Shown piece by piece: positions 1 through 9,895 of a stretch of DNA of 64,000 nt. The stretch lies in the NCBI GenBank assembly GCA_030180135.1, contig CM058236.1, positions 124,001-188,000 on the forward strand, in the 5' to 3' direction. This DNA is from Orychophragmus violaceus (Eukaryota > Streptophyta > Magnoliopsida > Brassicales > Brassicaceae). The notes below the pieces were generated by a model. That model was given only the letters and a program-made list of their open reading frames with translations. It was not told where the DNA came from and did no database searches. Positions within the stretch are counted from its first letter, which is position 1. Every line of letters starts with the position of its first letter. The position numbers were made by a program, and so were the translations under genes.

Positions 1-738
1 GAATGTTCAACCAAGCCGACACTAAAAACCGTGTTGTCTAACCCGGTCCTAGTTCCAGGAGAAGGAGTAGAGGAAGGATGTTATCCGGCCACAACTTAAC
101 CGGCCATAGGCCACGGTTTGACCCAAGGCCGAGAGAAGAGATGGTCACGGTCTAACCTTTGCGGTCGTGGTGGACTTGCCCGGATCACGGCTTGATTCTC
201 CCGCCATAATTCCTCCTTAAGCCGCTCCAATTCACCCACCAAAACCCTTGAACAATCGCCGACTCTCTCTCTAGAAAACCGGCCACAAACGCCTTTCTCT
301 CTCTAGTGTTTCACTCGGTTTTTCTTGGCCTTTGCCTTTTGAAAAATCTGGGTTTTCCCCCTTGTGAACTTGTGTGCGAAAATGGCCTCCAAGGCTTCTA
401 TTTATAAGCCTTAGATCGCCCCATAACCGCCCATGGCAATGGTTGCCTTTGAGACTAGCGAATGGACACAAGTCCCTTGGTGGCCATTCGCTTATGGGCG
501 CTAAGATCAGCTAGTGACACTAGCTGATCAGCTCATTCCACACTTCACACTTCAACCGAGCTGAGCCGAGCTACCCACACTCATTCCAGCTGATTCCCGA
601 TTGATTAAGCTCCATTCCAGCTGAGCTTAACCTAATTCCGTCCATAGAACACTTCCCTTTTGGCCATCTCAGCCTTAAGTTCGTGTTTCTGGTCCTATGG
701 ACGCCCAATGGCCCGTAGGCCGGTTCGGGGATGTTACA
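1..738 (-). repeat. Gypsy-1 3' LTR, partial
   Basis: This is the left LTR copy, of which only 738 of about 1908 bases are in the window. It ends (plus sense) with GATGTTACA at 738, next to the polypurine tract. It contains the TATA region near 400-408 and a copy of the short coding exon at 157-207, which in this 3' copy would lie downstream of pol. Confidence 0.93.
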
Positions 739-776
739 AGTTCTCCCCCCCTTGAAATGGATTCGTCCCCGAATCC
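739..776 (-). promoter_or_regulatory. Gypsy-1 polypurine tract with adjacent hairpin
   Basis: On the minus strand a run of seven G followed by AGAACT abuts the 3' LTR; it is the plus-strand priming site for reverse transcription. Directly upstream, 759-776 is a palindrome with 7-bp arms GGATTCG/CGAATCC and a 4-nt loop. The same hairpin precedes other gypsy polypurine tracts in this window. Confidence 0.85.
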
Positions 777-811
777 GCTCCAAGAAGTTCGTCTCTTGTA
801 AACTCCTCAAA

Positions 812-3800
812 CTACTCTGGGTAATCAGCCTTCATTCGGGCCTCAGTTTCCCAAGTGATCTCCTTAACTCCGTTGCAAATCCATTCCACCTTGACCATCT
901 GAATTACCTTCTTCCTGGTGACTTTTTCCAGTCGATCCAGGATCCTTAAGGGTCTAGTTTCCAGCGTGAGGTTTGCCTTAAGATCTGCGGGGATCTCGGG
1001 CAAAATAACGTCTTGATCCGAGAGGCACTTGCGCAACTGCGAGACATGGAACACATTGTGAAATGCTTCCATCTCGTTGGGCAAGTCCAACTTGTAGGCC
1101 ACTTTCCCGACCCTTTCCAGAATCGTGAATGGCCCCAAGTACCTCGGGTCAAGTTTCCCTCTCTTAGAAACCCTAGCCCTTCCTCTGAAGGTAATCATCT
1201 TAAGGTAAACCCGGTCCCCAACTTGGAACTCAAGGTCTTTCCTCCTCTTGTTGGCATAACTCCTTTGGCGATCTTGCGCCTCCTTCATCTTAGCCTTTAG
1301 GAATCGGATTTGCTCGGTGGTCTCGGCAATTATGTCCGGTCCAACCACACTAGACTCCCCCACTTGTGTCCAACACAATGGGGTCCTACAAGGCCGGCCA
1401 TACAACGCTTCATAAGGCGACATCCCGATGCTTGCTTGATAACTGTTGTTATAAGCAAACTCGGTCAAGGGCAAGTACTTTTCCCAAGAATCGCCCCAAT
1501 CCAGAACACACGCCCTTAGCATGTCTTCCAGCGTTTGTATGGTCCTCTCCGACTGCCCATCCGTCTGAGGATGGTAAGCCGTACTCATGTTCACTCTTGT
1601 TCCTAGGGCTTTTTGAAAAGCTTGCCAGAAATAAGAAGTGAACCGACCATCTCGGTCCGACACAATACTTGCTGGAATACCGTGAAGTCTTACGACCTCA
1701 TCAATGTATCTCTCAGCAAGCTTGCCCACTCCATCAGTCTTCTTGATGGCCAAGAAGTGTGCAGACTTGGTCAGCCTGTCCACTACAACCCAAATCGTGT
1801 CCTTCCTTAACCGAGTCGCAGGTAGTCCTGTTACAAAGTCCATGGTGATGTGATCCCACTTCCATTCCGGAATGGGTAGACTTTGCAATAGGCCACTTGG
1901 GACTTGGTGTTCAATCTTAACCAGCTGACACGTTTGGCACTTGGACACCCATTCTGCTATGTCTCTCTTCATCCCGACCCAATGATAGTACCGTTTGAGG
2001 TCTTGGTACATCTTGGTCTGTCCAGGATGAATGGAGAACTTAGACTGATGAGCCATCCTTAAGATTTCTTCCTTAAGGACCTTCACATCGGGAACACACA
2101 CCCGTCCATTCACCACAATCGTTCCATTGTTGGTAAACTGGTACTCGGTGTTGTTGTTGTTCACCGACTTAATCAGCTCTTCATCATGTTCCTGAGCCAA
2201 CCGTACACGAGTCAACAGATCCGCCTGATCCGCCGCTCCAAGGCCGAGTGGCTCATTGTCCACTGACAATGCGTTCAGATGCAAGGACCTGACCAAACCG
2301 ACCAAAGTCTCTGCATCTTTCTCCACGGCCACCTCGGTCCTTTTCCGACTCAAGGCGTCTGCCACCAAGTTAGCTTTTCCCGGATGGTAGGTGATGTCTA
2401 GATCGTAATCTGCCACCAACTCCATCCATCTTCTTTGCCTCAGGTTCAAGTCAGGCTGAGTGAACACATACTTCAGACTCTTATGGTCGGTGAATAGTTG
2501 CACTTTGGCTCCGTAGAGATAAGATCGCCAGATCTTTAGTGCAAATACTACAGCGGCCATTTCGAGATCATGAGTTGGGTAATTACCCTCGTGCTTCCTC
2601 AACTGCCTTGAAGCATAAGCAATCACCTTTCCTTCCTGCATCAGAACACAACCCAGACCGATCCGGGATGCATCTGTATAGACCACGTAAGGCACGTTGT
2701 CCATGGGCAGGGTCAGGATTAGCGCCTTGGTTAGCATAACCTTCAAGTCCTGGAAACTCTTCTCCGCGGCCTCCGTCCATTCGAACTTGACGTTCTTTCC
2801 GGTTAGCTTAGTCATGGCCTTGGCCATACTTGCAAAACCCTGGACGAACCGCCTGTAATAACCGGCCAAACCAAGGAAACTCCGAACCTCGGTTGCGTTC
2901 CTTGGCCGCGGCCACTCCTCAATCGACCGGATCTTCTCCGGATCGACCGCAACTCCCTTGTCAGACACGATGTGTCCAAGGAAGCCCACGCTACTCTGCC
3001 AGAAACTACACTTGCTCAACTTGGCGTAGAGCTGGTGTGTCCTCAAGGTCTCTAGTACAATCCTTAGATGTTCACGGTGTTCTTCACGGTTCTTGGAGTA
3101 GACAAGAATGTCATCAATGAAAATGATCACAAACCTATCTAACCATTCCCGGAAAACACTGTTCATCATCTTCATGAAGGCAGCTGGTGCATTTGTTAGA
3201 CCAAATGGCATGACTACAAACTCGTAGTGACCATACCGGGTTCTAAACGCGGTTTTCCTCACGTCCTCAGGCGCTATCGGGATTTGATGGTAACCCGACG
3301 CCAGATCGATCTTGGAAAACACGGTTGAACCTTTTAGTTGATCCAACAGCTCGTCTATCCGAGGCAACGGGTACTTGTTCTTCACAGTGACCCGGTTTAT
3401 GCCGCGGTAGTCGATGCACAGCCGGAGGCTTCCATCCTTCTTTTTGACAAAAAGAACGGGAGCGCCCCATGGAGAACTGCTTGGTCTAATAAAACCCTTG
3501 TCTAGAAGTTCTTCCAGCTGCTTCTTCAGCTCGGCCATCTCAGCCGGAGCCATTCTGTACGGAGCCTTAGACAGAGGTTTCGTCCCTGGCTCAAGTTCAA
3601 TGACGAATGGATCAGACCGGTCAGGTGGTAAACCTTCTAAGGCCTTGAACACATCGTAAAAGTCCCGAACCACTGGGATCTCACCAATCTTTACTTCCGT
3701 CCCCACTTCCTTAGTGGTGATGGTGGCTAGGTATGCCTCGCATCCCTTTTCCAACATCTTCTCTGCTTGGATCGCAGAGACGACCAGACTTCCTGAAGTC

Positions 3801-4161
3801 GGCCTCACTCCTTGGAACGTGACCTTGCCTTCTGGTCTATCAAACTTCACCCTTCCCCGGTGACAGTCAATAGTGGCTCGGTTCTGTCCCAACCAATCCA
3901 TACCCAAGATCACCTCGTGATGCTTGAGCTGGACCACCACTAGGTCAGCTGGCATACTTACGCCTCCTATGGAGACTGGTATACCACTAACTAAACCTAG
4001 CACGGGCATTACTTGCCCCCCGGCCGCATTTACAATGCCTTGGCCCACGACCTGTTCCTTCTGGAACAAGCCTTTCCCTATCATCCTAGGACTAACAAAA
4101 CTATGTGTAGCCCCGGAATCAAACATAGTCAGTGTTTCTACACCTCCTACCACAACGGTCC
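812..4161 (-). CDS. pol: Gypsy-1 pol exon: protease, reverse transcriptase, RNase H, integrase
   Basis: This exon encodes the enzymes that copy the RNA and integrate the DNA. Counting from the codon at 4177, the protease motif DSG is at residues 20-22. The RT active site FIDD is at 353-356 with D290 in motif A. RNase H has D502, E539, D564 and D607. The integrase zinc finger is H710, H717, C747, C750, and its catalytic triad D780, D841, E877 has the expected 35-residue spacing. A chromodomain-like tail ends the protein. There are no internal stops. The frame is open to about 4216, but I place the exon start at 4161 because splicing from the gag exon there rebuilds the usual I-T-G-T junction before the protease. 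The product is a polyprotein, presumably cleaved by its own protease. Confidence 0.93.
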
Positions 4162-4251
4162 CTACACATTCCCACAATGCATATAAGCCCCGCTTTATTT
4201 CCCCAATATGCTATGCAGTAATTTGAAGAAATTAGGGTTCAAGTGACGTAC
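4162..4251 (-). other. Gypsy-1 intron 2, between gag and pol (90 nt, inferred)
   Basis: The donor is ACTG|GTACGT and the acceptor TGTAG|GG. The segment holds two in-frame stops (TAA, then TAG), so unspliced RNA yields Gag only. Splicing joins I-T-G to T-V in the protease reading frame. Gypsy-2 has the same junction codons around a segment of different length (203 nt before later insertions), which argues for a true intron rather than recoding. This is inferred; no transcript was seen. Confidence 0.75.
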
Positions 4252-5719
4252 CAGTAATCGCATCGAAGGAGCCGGCCTCTCCCGAGTCCTTCACGAGCTC
4301 GTAGATACGGGGATTAGCAGCCGTACCCTTAGTAGGTCCCGTACGGCCCTCACGACCCCGCTCCACTTTCGGAGCTCCCGACCGTCCGTCTCGGCCACTC
4401 GGACACTCCCGGGCATAGTGTCCCGGTTGTCCACAACGGAAACATGTGCGCGGTTTCTCCGTCACTTCCTTGATACCCTCAGCCTGTGGACAGCTTGCGA
4501 CCTCATGGTCCTTGCTACCACACTTCACGCAGGTCCTCCTTTTCTTCCAACAGCTTCCGGAGTGTTGCTTCCCACAGGAGGTGCATTCTGCGCGGTCAGA
4601 GGATTGGTTATCAGCCCCTTGGCCCCATTTCCTCTTTAGGTCCTTCACAGGTCGGCTGGCCCCCTTGTCTTGCGACTTGGCCACCGCCTGCTTCGCCTCG
4701 ACCAAATTGGCCTCGACCGTTGCGGCCCGTTCGACCAACTCCGAGACAGAATCGTAAGAACAAACCGAGCAGTGGGTCTTAAGTTCCGGACGCAAGCCGC
4801 GAAGGAACCGACGGACCTGAGCTGGCTCATCCTCTACGTCCCGTCCCACAAAGCGTCTGAGACGGTCGAACTCGGCCTCATACTCCCGAACCGTCTTGTA
4901 ACCTTGGACCAAACTCAAATACTTTCCTTCCATACGATCCCAAGCCTCGGCCGGGAAGTACTTCCGGTTGAATTCAGTCTCAAAGTCCTCGAACGACTCG
5001 AGAAGGCCCTTGGTGCGTCTGTCCACTGACAGCCACCAATTATGCGCATCCCCTTCCAGGAAGTGGATCGCAATGTCCTTACGGTAATCCTTTGGAAAAC
5101 GGGTAGAACGGAAGTTCCGGACAAGCCGTGACCTCCATTCATCAGCCTCAAGTGGGTCAGCACTGCCCTTAAAGGGCTTGGTTCCCAACTTGGTGATATG
5201 GCCCAAGACGTTGAGATAGTCCACCTTACGGTCCTTCTTATGAACCGGTGACTCTATCACTACTACGTCTGGGTCGTCATCACTCGGGGCCGAAGTCTCG
5301 GGGACTTGGACCCGCGGCTCACCCTCAGCTGACTTCTGGCCAGAGATGCTCTGGTTCAAAGTCGTAAGCTGGTCCATGACCGTCTTAAGCAACGTCCACA
5401 TCTGACCGATGTTCGGGACGGCTGTAAGCGGCTCACCGTCACCACCACCTGTGGCATCATCATTCTCAAGACCGGTCTCATTGTGGACCGCATGAGAAGA
5501 TGACTCGCCCATCCGCTCCTCCTCATCCCTAGCCCGGATGCCCGGTTCGGAAACCCTAGTCCCGTCAGGAACGTGAGGAGCCGGAGGCTCAATGCCTGTC
5601 TGGTTAACCTCAGGACCGGTTAACCCAGGCGCAACAGGAGTGGTCTGGACCTTCGGGCCTTGGCCGGTCGCAGACACCTCCTTATCCTTATCCTTAGTCC
5701 TCTTGGACTTCTTACCAAC
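4232..5719 (-). CDS. gag: Gypsy-1 gag main exon (capsid and nucleocapsid)
   Basis: The protein packages the element RNA into particles. A retrotransposon gag domain is recognisable (HFLEGDAHNWW and the FNRKYFPAEAWDR region). Three zinc-knuckle-like motifs follow: a short C-x2-C-x3-H-x3-C type, then two C-x2-C-x4-H-x4-C types. The frame is open from 5881 and contains an ATG at 5731. I start the exon at 5719 because the sequence before it, TCTTCAG|G, is a good 3' splice site and joining to the LTR exon keeps frame. If intron 2 is retained, translation stops at 4232. If it is spliced, this exon ends at 4252 and continues into pol. Confidence 0.9.
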   Translation of the reverse strand, partial: VGKKSKRTKDKDKEVSATGQGPKVQTTPVAPGLTGPEVNQTGIEPPAPHVPDGTRVSEPGIRARDEEERMGESSSHAVHNETGLENDDATGGGDGEPLTAVPNIGQMWTLLKTVMDQLTTLNQSISGQKSAEGEPRVQVPETSAPSDDDPDVVVIESPVHKKDRKVDYLNVLGHITKLGTKPFKGSADPLEADEWRSRLVRNFRSTRFPKDYRKDIAIHFLEGDAHNWWLSVDRRTKGLLESFEDFETEFNRKYFPAEAWDRMEGKYLSLVQGYKTVREYEAEFDRLRRFVGRDVEDEPAQVRRFLRGLRPELKTHCSVCSYDSVSELVERAATVEANLVEAKQAVAKSQDKGASRPVKDLKRKWGQGADNQSSDRAECTSCGKQHSGSCWKKRRTCVKCGSKDHEVASCPQAEGIKEVTEKPRTCFRCGQPGHYARECPSGRDGRSGAPKVERGREGRTGPTKGTAANPRIYELVKDSGEAGSFDAITGTSLEP

Positions 5720-5850
5720 CTGAAGATTCATCAAGATACAATAAATATCAAGCAAGCAATCTTCAAGTCCTAATAGTTCTAATGCATTTCTACCGCAGAC
5801 CTCAACCCGGACGAGTGGTGTAGCCCTTAACCCAAAGCCTAGGAAATAAC

Positions 5851-5866
5851 TCCGCTCTGATACCAA
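5851..5866 (-). other. Gypsy-1 primer-binding site
   Basis: Reverse-strand TTGGTATCAGAGCGGA lies two bases inside the LTR end at 5869. TGGTATCAGAGC is the usual plant site complementary to the 3' end of initiator Met-tRNA, which primes minus-strand synthesis. Confidence 0.92.
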
Positions 5867-6414
5867 CTTGAAACACCCCATCCCGACACTACGGCCGGAA
5901 CGGCCGTTCCATTCACTAAGTAATCCGACTTGAGGTTCGTTGTCAACCTCAAGCCCATTATTCCATACTTAGTCAAATTCGAGCTTAAGTCAATTCCATT
6001 CATTTCATTTCCATTCAATCTTAACTAAGGCAATAAAGGCAAATAGACATTTTATTAATCAAACCAAGGTACCAATACAATGTGAGTCAATCGCATTATG
6101 CTAATAAAGTATTCGGTCCTAACAATGTCTATCTAAACATCACACCACTCGTCCCGTCTCGGTCCGCTCCTAGGATCGATCATCCTCATGATCGTCCGCA
6201 TGTCCTGAAATGCAACAAAACAACATAAGTATGAATAGTATAACCATCAACTTAGCATTATACAATTCTATATGCTCAATAACCCAATGCAACATGAAAA
6301 ACCCTAAACCGTTCTAATTCCATCCTAATCGGCTAAGTTTCCATATTTGGACCGCGTCACGACCGTTCTGGATCCGCGGTTAAAACCGCGATCCTTGTCC
6401 GTGCGCGTCAGTCC

Positions 6415-6566
6415 GTGTACCGCGATCAGCGCCTCGGCAGCACGTCCATCCGGTTGGACGGATCAGTACATGCGCGATGCGCGTCAAGCCGTGTACCGCG
6501 ATCGGCGCCTCGGCAGTACGTCCATCCGAAGGAATGGATCGGTATATGCGCGATGCGCGTCAAGCC
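6415..6566. repeat. 76-bp tandem duplication in GC-rich part of Gypsy-1 LTR
   Basis: Two diverged units start at 6415 and 6491. Both begin GTGTACCGCGATC and end near GCGCGTCAAGCC. They sit in a CpG-dense stretch (about 6340-7030) inside predicted intron 1. Small open frames here are repeat artefacts. Confidence 0.8.
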
Positions 6567-7194
6567 GCGTCAGTCCGCCCGTCAGTCCCGATCATGCGCG
6601 CATCATCCCGAGCCGACCAGTCCATGGCGCGCGATCATCCGTACGGACAAAACACACGTCCGGCTAGCGTCCCGCGATAAGGCACCCGTCAGTACGTAGG
6701 GTCGCGACTGCTCACCGCGAACGGACGCGATGGTTCCGCGGACGGTTACCATCGATCCGTTACCGCGGTGTCTGGTCCGCGACTATCCCGACCATCCGAT
6801 AGCGGTTTACGGTACGACCGTGTACGCCGATCATTTCCAGACCGTTCGACGCCGGTCAGTCCATCCCGCGGTTTAAGGTCCCGGCTATCCAATCCCGATA
6901 AGCCGTCCGACCATCCCATGACCCGGTTGCTCTTCCCACAACCGTCCGATCATCCGCGTATGAACCCAACAACCTTTATCGTCCGCGGTACACGACCCAA
7001 CCGTTCGAACCGCGATCATGGCCCTTGGCCGATCGCTTGAATGTTCAACCAAGCCGACACTAAAAACCGTGTTGTCTAACCCGGTCCTAGTTCCAGGAGA
7101 AGGAGTAGAGGAAGGATGTTATCCGGCCACAACTTAACCGGCCATAGGCCACGGTTTGACCCAAGGCCGAGAGAAGAGATGGTCACGGTCTAAC

Positions 7195-7245
7195 CTTTGC
7201 GGTCGTGGTGGACTTGCCCGGATCACGGCTTGATTCTCCCGCCAT
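7195..7245 (-). CDS. gag: Gypsy-1 LTR-encoded first gag exon (17 codons, inferred)
   Basis: The ATG at 7245 is the first AUG after the TATA box; I see no ATG between them on this strand. The 17 codons end in Lys before a GT donor. Gypsy-2 has a 17-codon exon at the same place, with a matching P-G-K-S-T core and the same final Lys, although the surrounding LTR sequences differ. In both, the exon joins in phase 0 to the lysine-rich start of the main gag exon. It would be the N-terminus of Gag. Conservation of length, frame and residues is the evidence; no RNA data were available. Confidence 0.72.
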
Positions 7246-7437
7246 AATTCCTCCTTAAGCCGCTCCAATTCACCCACCAAAACCCTTGAACAATCGCCGA
7301 CTCTCTCTCTAGAAAACCGGCCACAAACGCCTTTCTCTCTCTAGTGTTTCACTCGGTTTTTCTTGGCCTTTGCCTTTAGAAAAATCTGGGTTTTCCCCCT
7401 TGTGAACTTGTGTGCGAAAATGGCCTCCAAGGCTTCT

Positions 7438-7446
7438 ATTTATAAG
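7438..7446 (-). promoter_or_regulatory. Gypsy-1 LTR TATA box
   Basis: On the minus strand, CTTATAAATAG is a strong plant TATA box about 200 bp upstream of the first AUG. It marks the likely U3/R boundary region. Confidence 0.75.
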
Positions 7447-7776
7447 CCTTAGATCGCCCCATAACCGCCCATGGCAATGGTTGCCTTTGAGACTAGCGAA
7501 TGGACACAAGTCCCTTGGTGGCCATTCGCTTATGGGCGCTAAGATCAGCTAGTGACACTAGCTGATCAGCTCATTCCACACTTCACACTTCAACCGAGCT
7601 GAGCCGAGCTACCCACACTCATTCCAGCTGATTCTCGATTGATTAAGCTCCATTCCAGCTGATCTTAACCTAATTCCGTCCATAGAACACTTCCCTTTTG
7701 GCCATCTCAGCCTTAAGTTCGTGTTTCTGGTCCTATGGACGCCCAATGGCCCGTAGGCCGGTTCGGGGATGTTACA

Positions 7777-8535
7777 ATGTCGATCGACAGACAGAGTCTG
7801 CGTCGATCGACACAGTGCTCGGAATTCTGGTTATTGAACCTTGAGTTTGCAGAAACCAAACTCGACCAAAACCTTGATTAAAGCTTAGCTTCAATATGGT
7901 CAACTGTCAAGACTCATTTCGTTGTGTGATGTCTAGCCAAGAGCTTGGTGTCCACAATTACGTGAGTAAGGCAGGTAATAACATTGATGGACTTGCAGTG
8001 CATTAACATCAACAATTACATGACCTAAGAAATTGATTTGCTAAACTTTTGGGTTTAGTTTCCTCAACTAAATATCAAGTAACATTGATGTCTTGCCCAA
8101 TCTTGTCTACTGTCAAAACTCGTGTCGTTTGTTGGATAGTCTTGGAGTCCTTGGTATCCACTGCTACATGGGTAAGGCAGGTGGTCATTGACAGACTTGC
8201 AGTGCAACTGTCAATGATCACAAGACTAAAGAGATTGGTTTACTTGACTGAGCTATCAGAAGTTCTGAGCCCAGAGACATCAGAGTGGATTAGACATAGT
8301 TTGTCTCATCCACAACCAAGAGTTGTACTGAGTACAATTAGCAATGATTTGCTTACCTAGATAACTAAAGTTTGGGTAATGGCGAGTCGCCCACTCAGAT
8401 TTTGGTGAAGTATGGATCTTGGATTATTATATTCATAGAGGAAACATTTTTTGAATATAATGCGAGTTTTCTTATTAAAATAAGATTTCTCATCATATAC
8501 ATAACTAAATCTTTGTTTTTCTTGGATTTCAGCTT
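7777..8535 (+). other. Copia-A leader, 3' part
   Basis: This is noncoding leader between LTR and gag, homologous to the Copia-X and Copia-G leaders. It starts with two TGTCGATCGACA-type palindromes (7779-7822) and ends with a splice-acceptor-like GGATTTCAG at 8524-8532, three bases before the gag ATG. Confidence 0.8.
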
Positions 8536-9258
8536 ATGTCTATGACTACTTTCTCGTTGCGATCCGTCCTTGAGAAGGACAAGTTAAATGGATCCAACTT
8601 CCTGGATTGGTATCGGAATCTGAGATTCATACTCAAGCAGGAGAGCAAGGACTATGTCCTTGAAAAGGCTCTTCCAGAAAAGCTTGGGACCAATCGCTCG
8701 CATGCAGTGTATAATGCTTGGAATAAGCATTATACTGATGTGGTAGATGTGCGTGGTCTGATATTGGCTTCCATGAACTCAGACTTGAAGAGTCAGTATG
8801 AGAACATGGAGTCGCCAATAGAGATGATCACCAGCCTGAAACTGAAGTTTCAAGATCTGGCACGAGTTGAGAGATTCCAGATGGTGAAGTCTCTCACTGG
8901 GTGCAAGCTACCAGAGGATGCTCCAGTAAGTCCTCATGTCATTAAACTGATGGGTTACATTGATAACCTGGGGAAACTGGAATGTCCTGTCAGCTTCGAG
9001 TTGGCCACTGACATCATTCTGCAGTCACTGCCGTCAAGCTATGATAAGTTCATTAAGAACTATATCAAGAAAGGCCTGACGAAGACGTTGACTGAGCTGC
9101 ATGGCATGCTCAAGACAGCAGAGCAAAACATCAAAAGGGGAAAAAGATTTGAGAAATCTTTTATAGACAAGGGTGAAGGCAAGGCCGTCCAGATTTGGAA
9201 TCAGGATAAACCTGTGTCATCTTTTAAGCCCAAGTCAAGCCCATCTGGTGTTAGTAAT
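8536..9258 (+). CDS. gag: Copia-A gag, 5' segment (interrupted by Copia-B)
   Basis: This is a copia-type Gag of the UBN2/Retrotran_gag_2 kind (FLDWYRNLRFIL, PSSYDKFI). It is open for 241 codons until Copia-B's LTR at 9259. The gag resumes after Copia-B with its zinc knuckle, so it was intact at the time of insertion. The close copy in Copia-G shows the uninterrupted form. Start choice: the ATG follows an acceptor-like CAG and is shared with Copia-G. Confidence 0.88.
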
Positions 9259-9895
9259 TGTTGGAATTGTGTCCAGTAATCTCGGTACTGTCTCTAGAAA
9301 GTAAGAGTATGTCAATGATCAGACATAAGTCATATAATACTGGGGGTCATGATGGCTTGCTAGAGTCCGCTCATGATCTATAAGTCTTGGACTTATTGCC
9401 TTTATTATATGATCCCATATGGGTCACACGCCTAAGCTAACAGGAAAATGTGTTGGAACGGCTTAGCAGAAGTACGGTAAAAGTGCCAGGCATTTGTCGT
9501 ACTTAGAGAGAGATTAATGGGTCTGATTAAATCTAAGGGATTTAATCAGATTGGTATTTGGGCCCAAAAGCCCAAAAGGAATTAGACAAGTTTTATAAAT
9601 AAAACTTAAGTCTGAATCCTAAAAACCCTAGCCCCCTCTGCGATTTCTCTCTCTCTCCTGCGGCCTCCCCAGCTCGGTCTAGAAGCCTTCTTCCTGCTTG
9701 GTGTGCGTGTGTGAACCTTTGGAGGAGCTATCACTTGGTGGTTCTGCTGATCTCTGACCTGTTCTTTATATTTCCGCTGCATAACAAGGTAACAGGTGAG
9801 ATCCATTAAGTTTCTATTCAAGAGAACCTAGATCTGCATGTTTAGTAGGATGAATCAATTGAGAATTGAATCAGGAAACACTAAACAATCCAACA
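9259..9895 (+). repeat. Copia-B 5' LTR
   Basis: It runs from TGTTGGAATTG to CCAACA. Its features are a 12-bp inverted repeat TCTGATTAAATC/GATTTAATCAGA at 9522-9550, a TATA box TATAAAT at 9594-9600, a CT-rich untranslated stretch, and two donor-like sites (9789 and 9796). Confidence 0.93.

Larger units (their letters stand above)
5720..7194 (-). other. Gypsy-1 intron 1, spanning U5 and primer-binding site (1475 nt, inferred)
   Basis: The donor is AAAG|GTTAGA at 7195/7194 inside the 5' LTR and the acceptor is TCTTCAG|G at 5720/5719 just before gag. The intron contains the GC-rich part of the LTR, the LTR end and the primer site. Removing it joins 17 LTR-encoded codons in phase 0 to gag. Reading through the donor instead hits a stop after three codons. 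The same donor and acceptor positions exist in Gypsy-2. Confidence 0.72.
1..7776 (-). mobile_element. Gypsy-1: Ty3/gypsy chromovirus-like LTR retrotransposon, left LTR cut by window edge
   Basis: The order on the minus strand is 5' LTR (7776-5869), primer site, gag, pol with PR-RT-RNaseH-IN order, polypurine tract, 3' LTR (738 to beyond base 1). Bases 1-738 match 7039-7776 with about 4 differences by eye, so the insertion is fairly young. Pol has no internal stop. The element interrupts the leader of Copia-A at 7776/7777; the 5-bp target duplication should be ATGTC, with its other copy left of the window. IN after RT and a short chromodomain-like C-terminus indicate a chromovirus; Del/Tekay-like is my best guess. 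Confidence 0.93.
5869..7776 (-). repeat. Gypsy-1 5' LTR, 1908 bp
   Basis: It begins TGTAACATCC (minus strand, 7776) and ends GGGGTGTTTCA (5869), next to the primer site. It contains a TATA box, an AUG-containing exon and a GC-rich repeated 3' half. The start and end are partly inverted copies of one another, as is usual for LTRs. Confidence 0.92.

Noticed and set aside
4162..4251. Programmed readthrough or frameshift at the Gypsy-1 gag-pol junction
   Set aside because: Two in-frame stops separate the frames here. In Gypsy-2 the equivalent segment is 203 nt and shifts frame, while the flanking codons and GT/AG sites are conserved. An intron fits better.
4446..4757. Plus-strand frames opposite Gypsy-1 gag and pol
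   Set aside because: They are shadows of the real minus-strand frames, without domains or conservation in Gypsy-2.
6347..7040. Several Arg/Ser/Pro-rich frames in the Gypsy-1 LTR
   Set aside because: They come from the CpG-rich repeat, and stop codons are rare there by composition.
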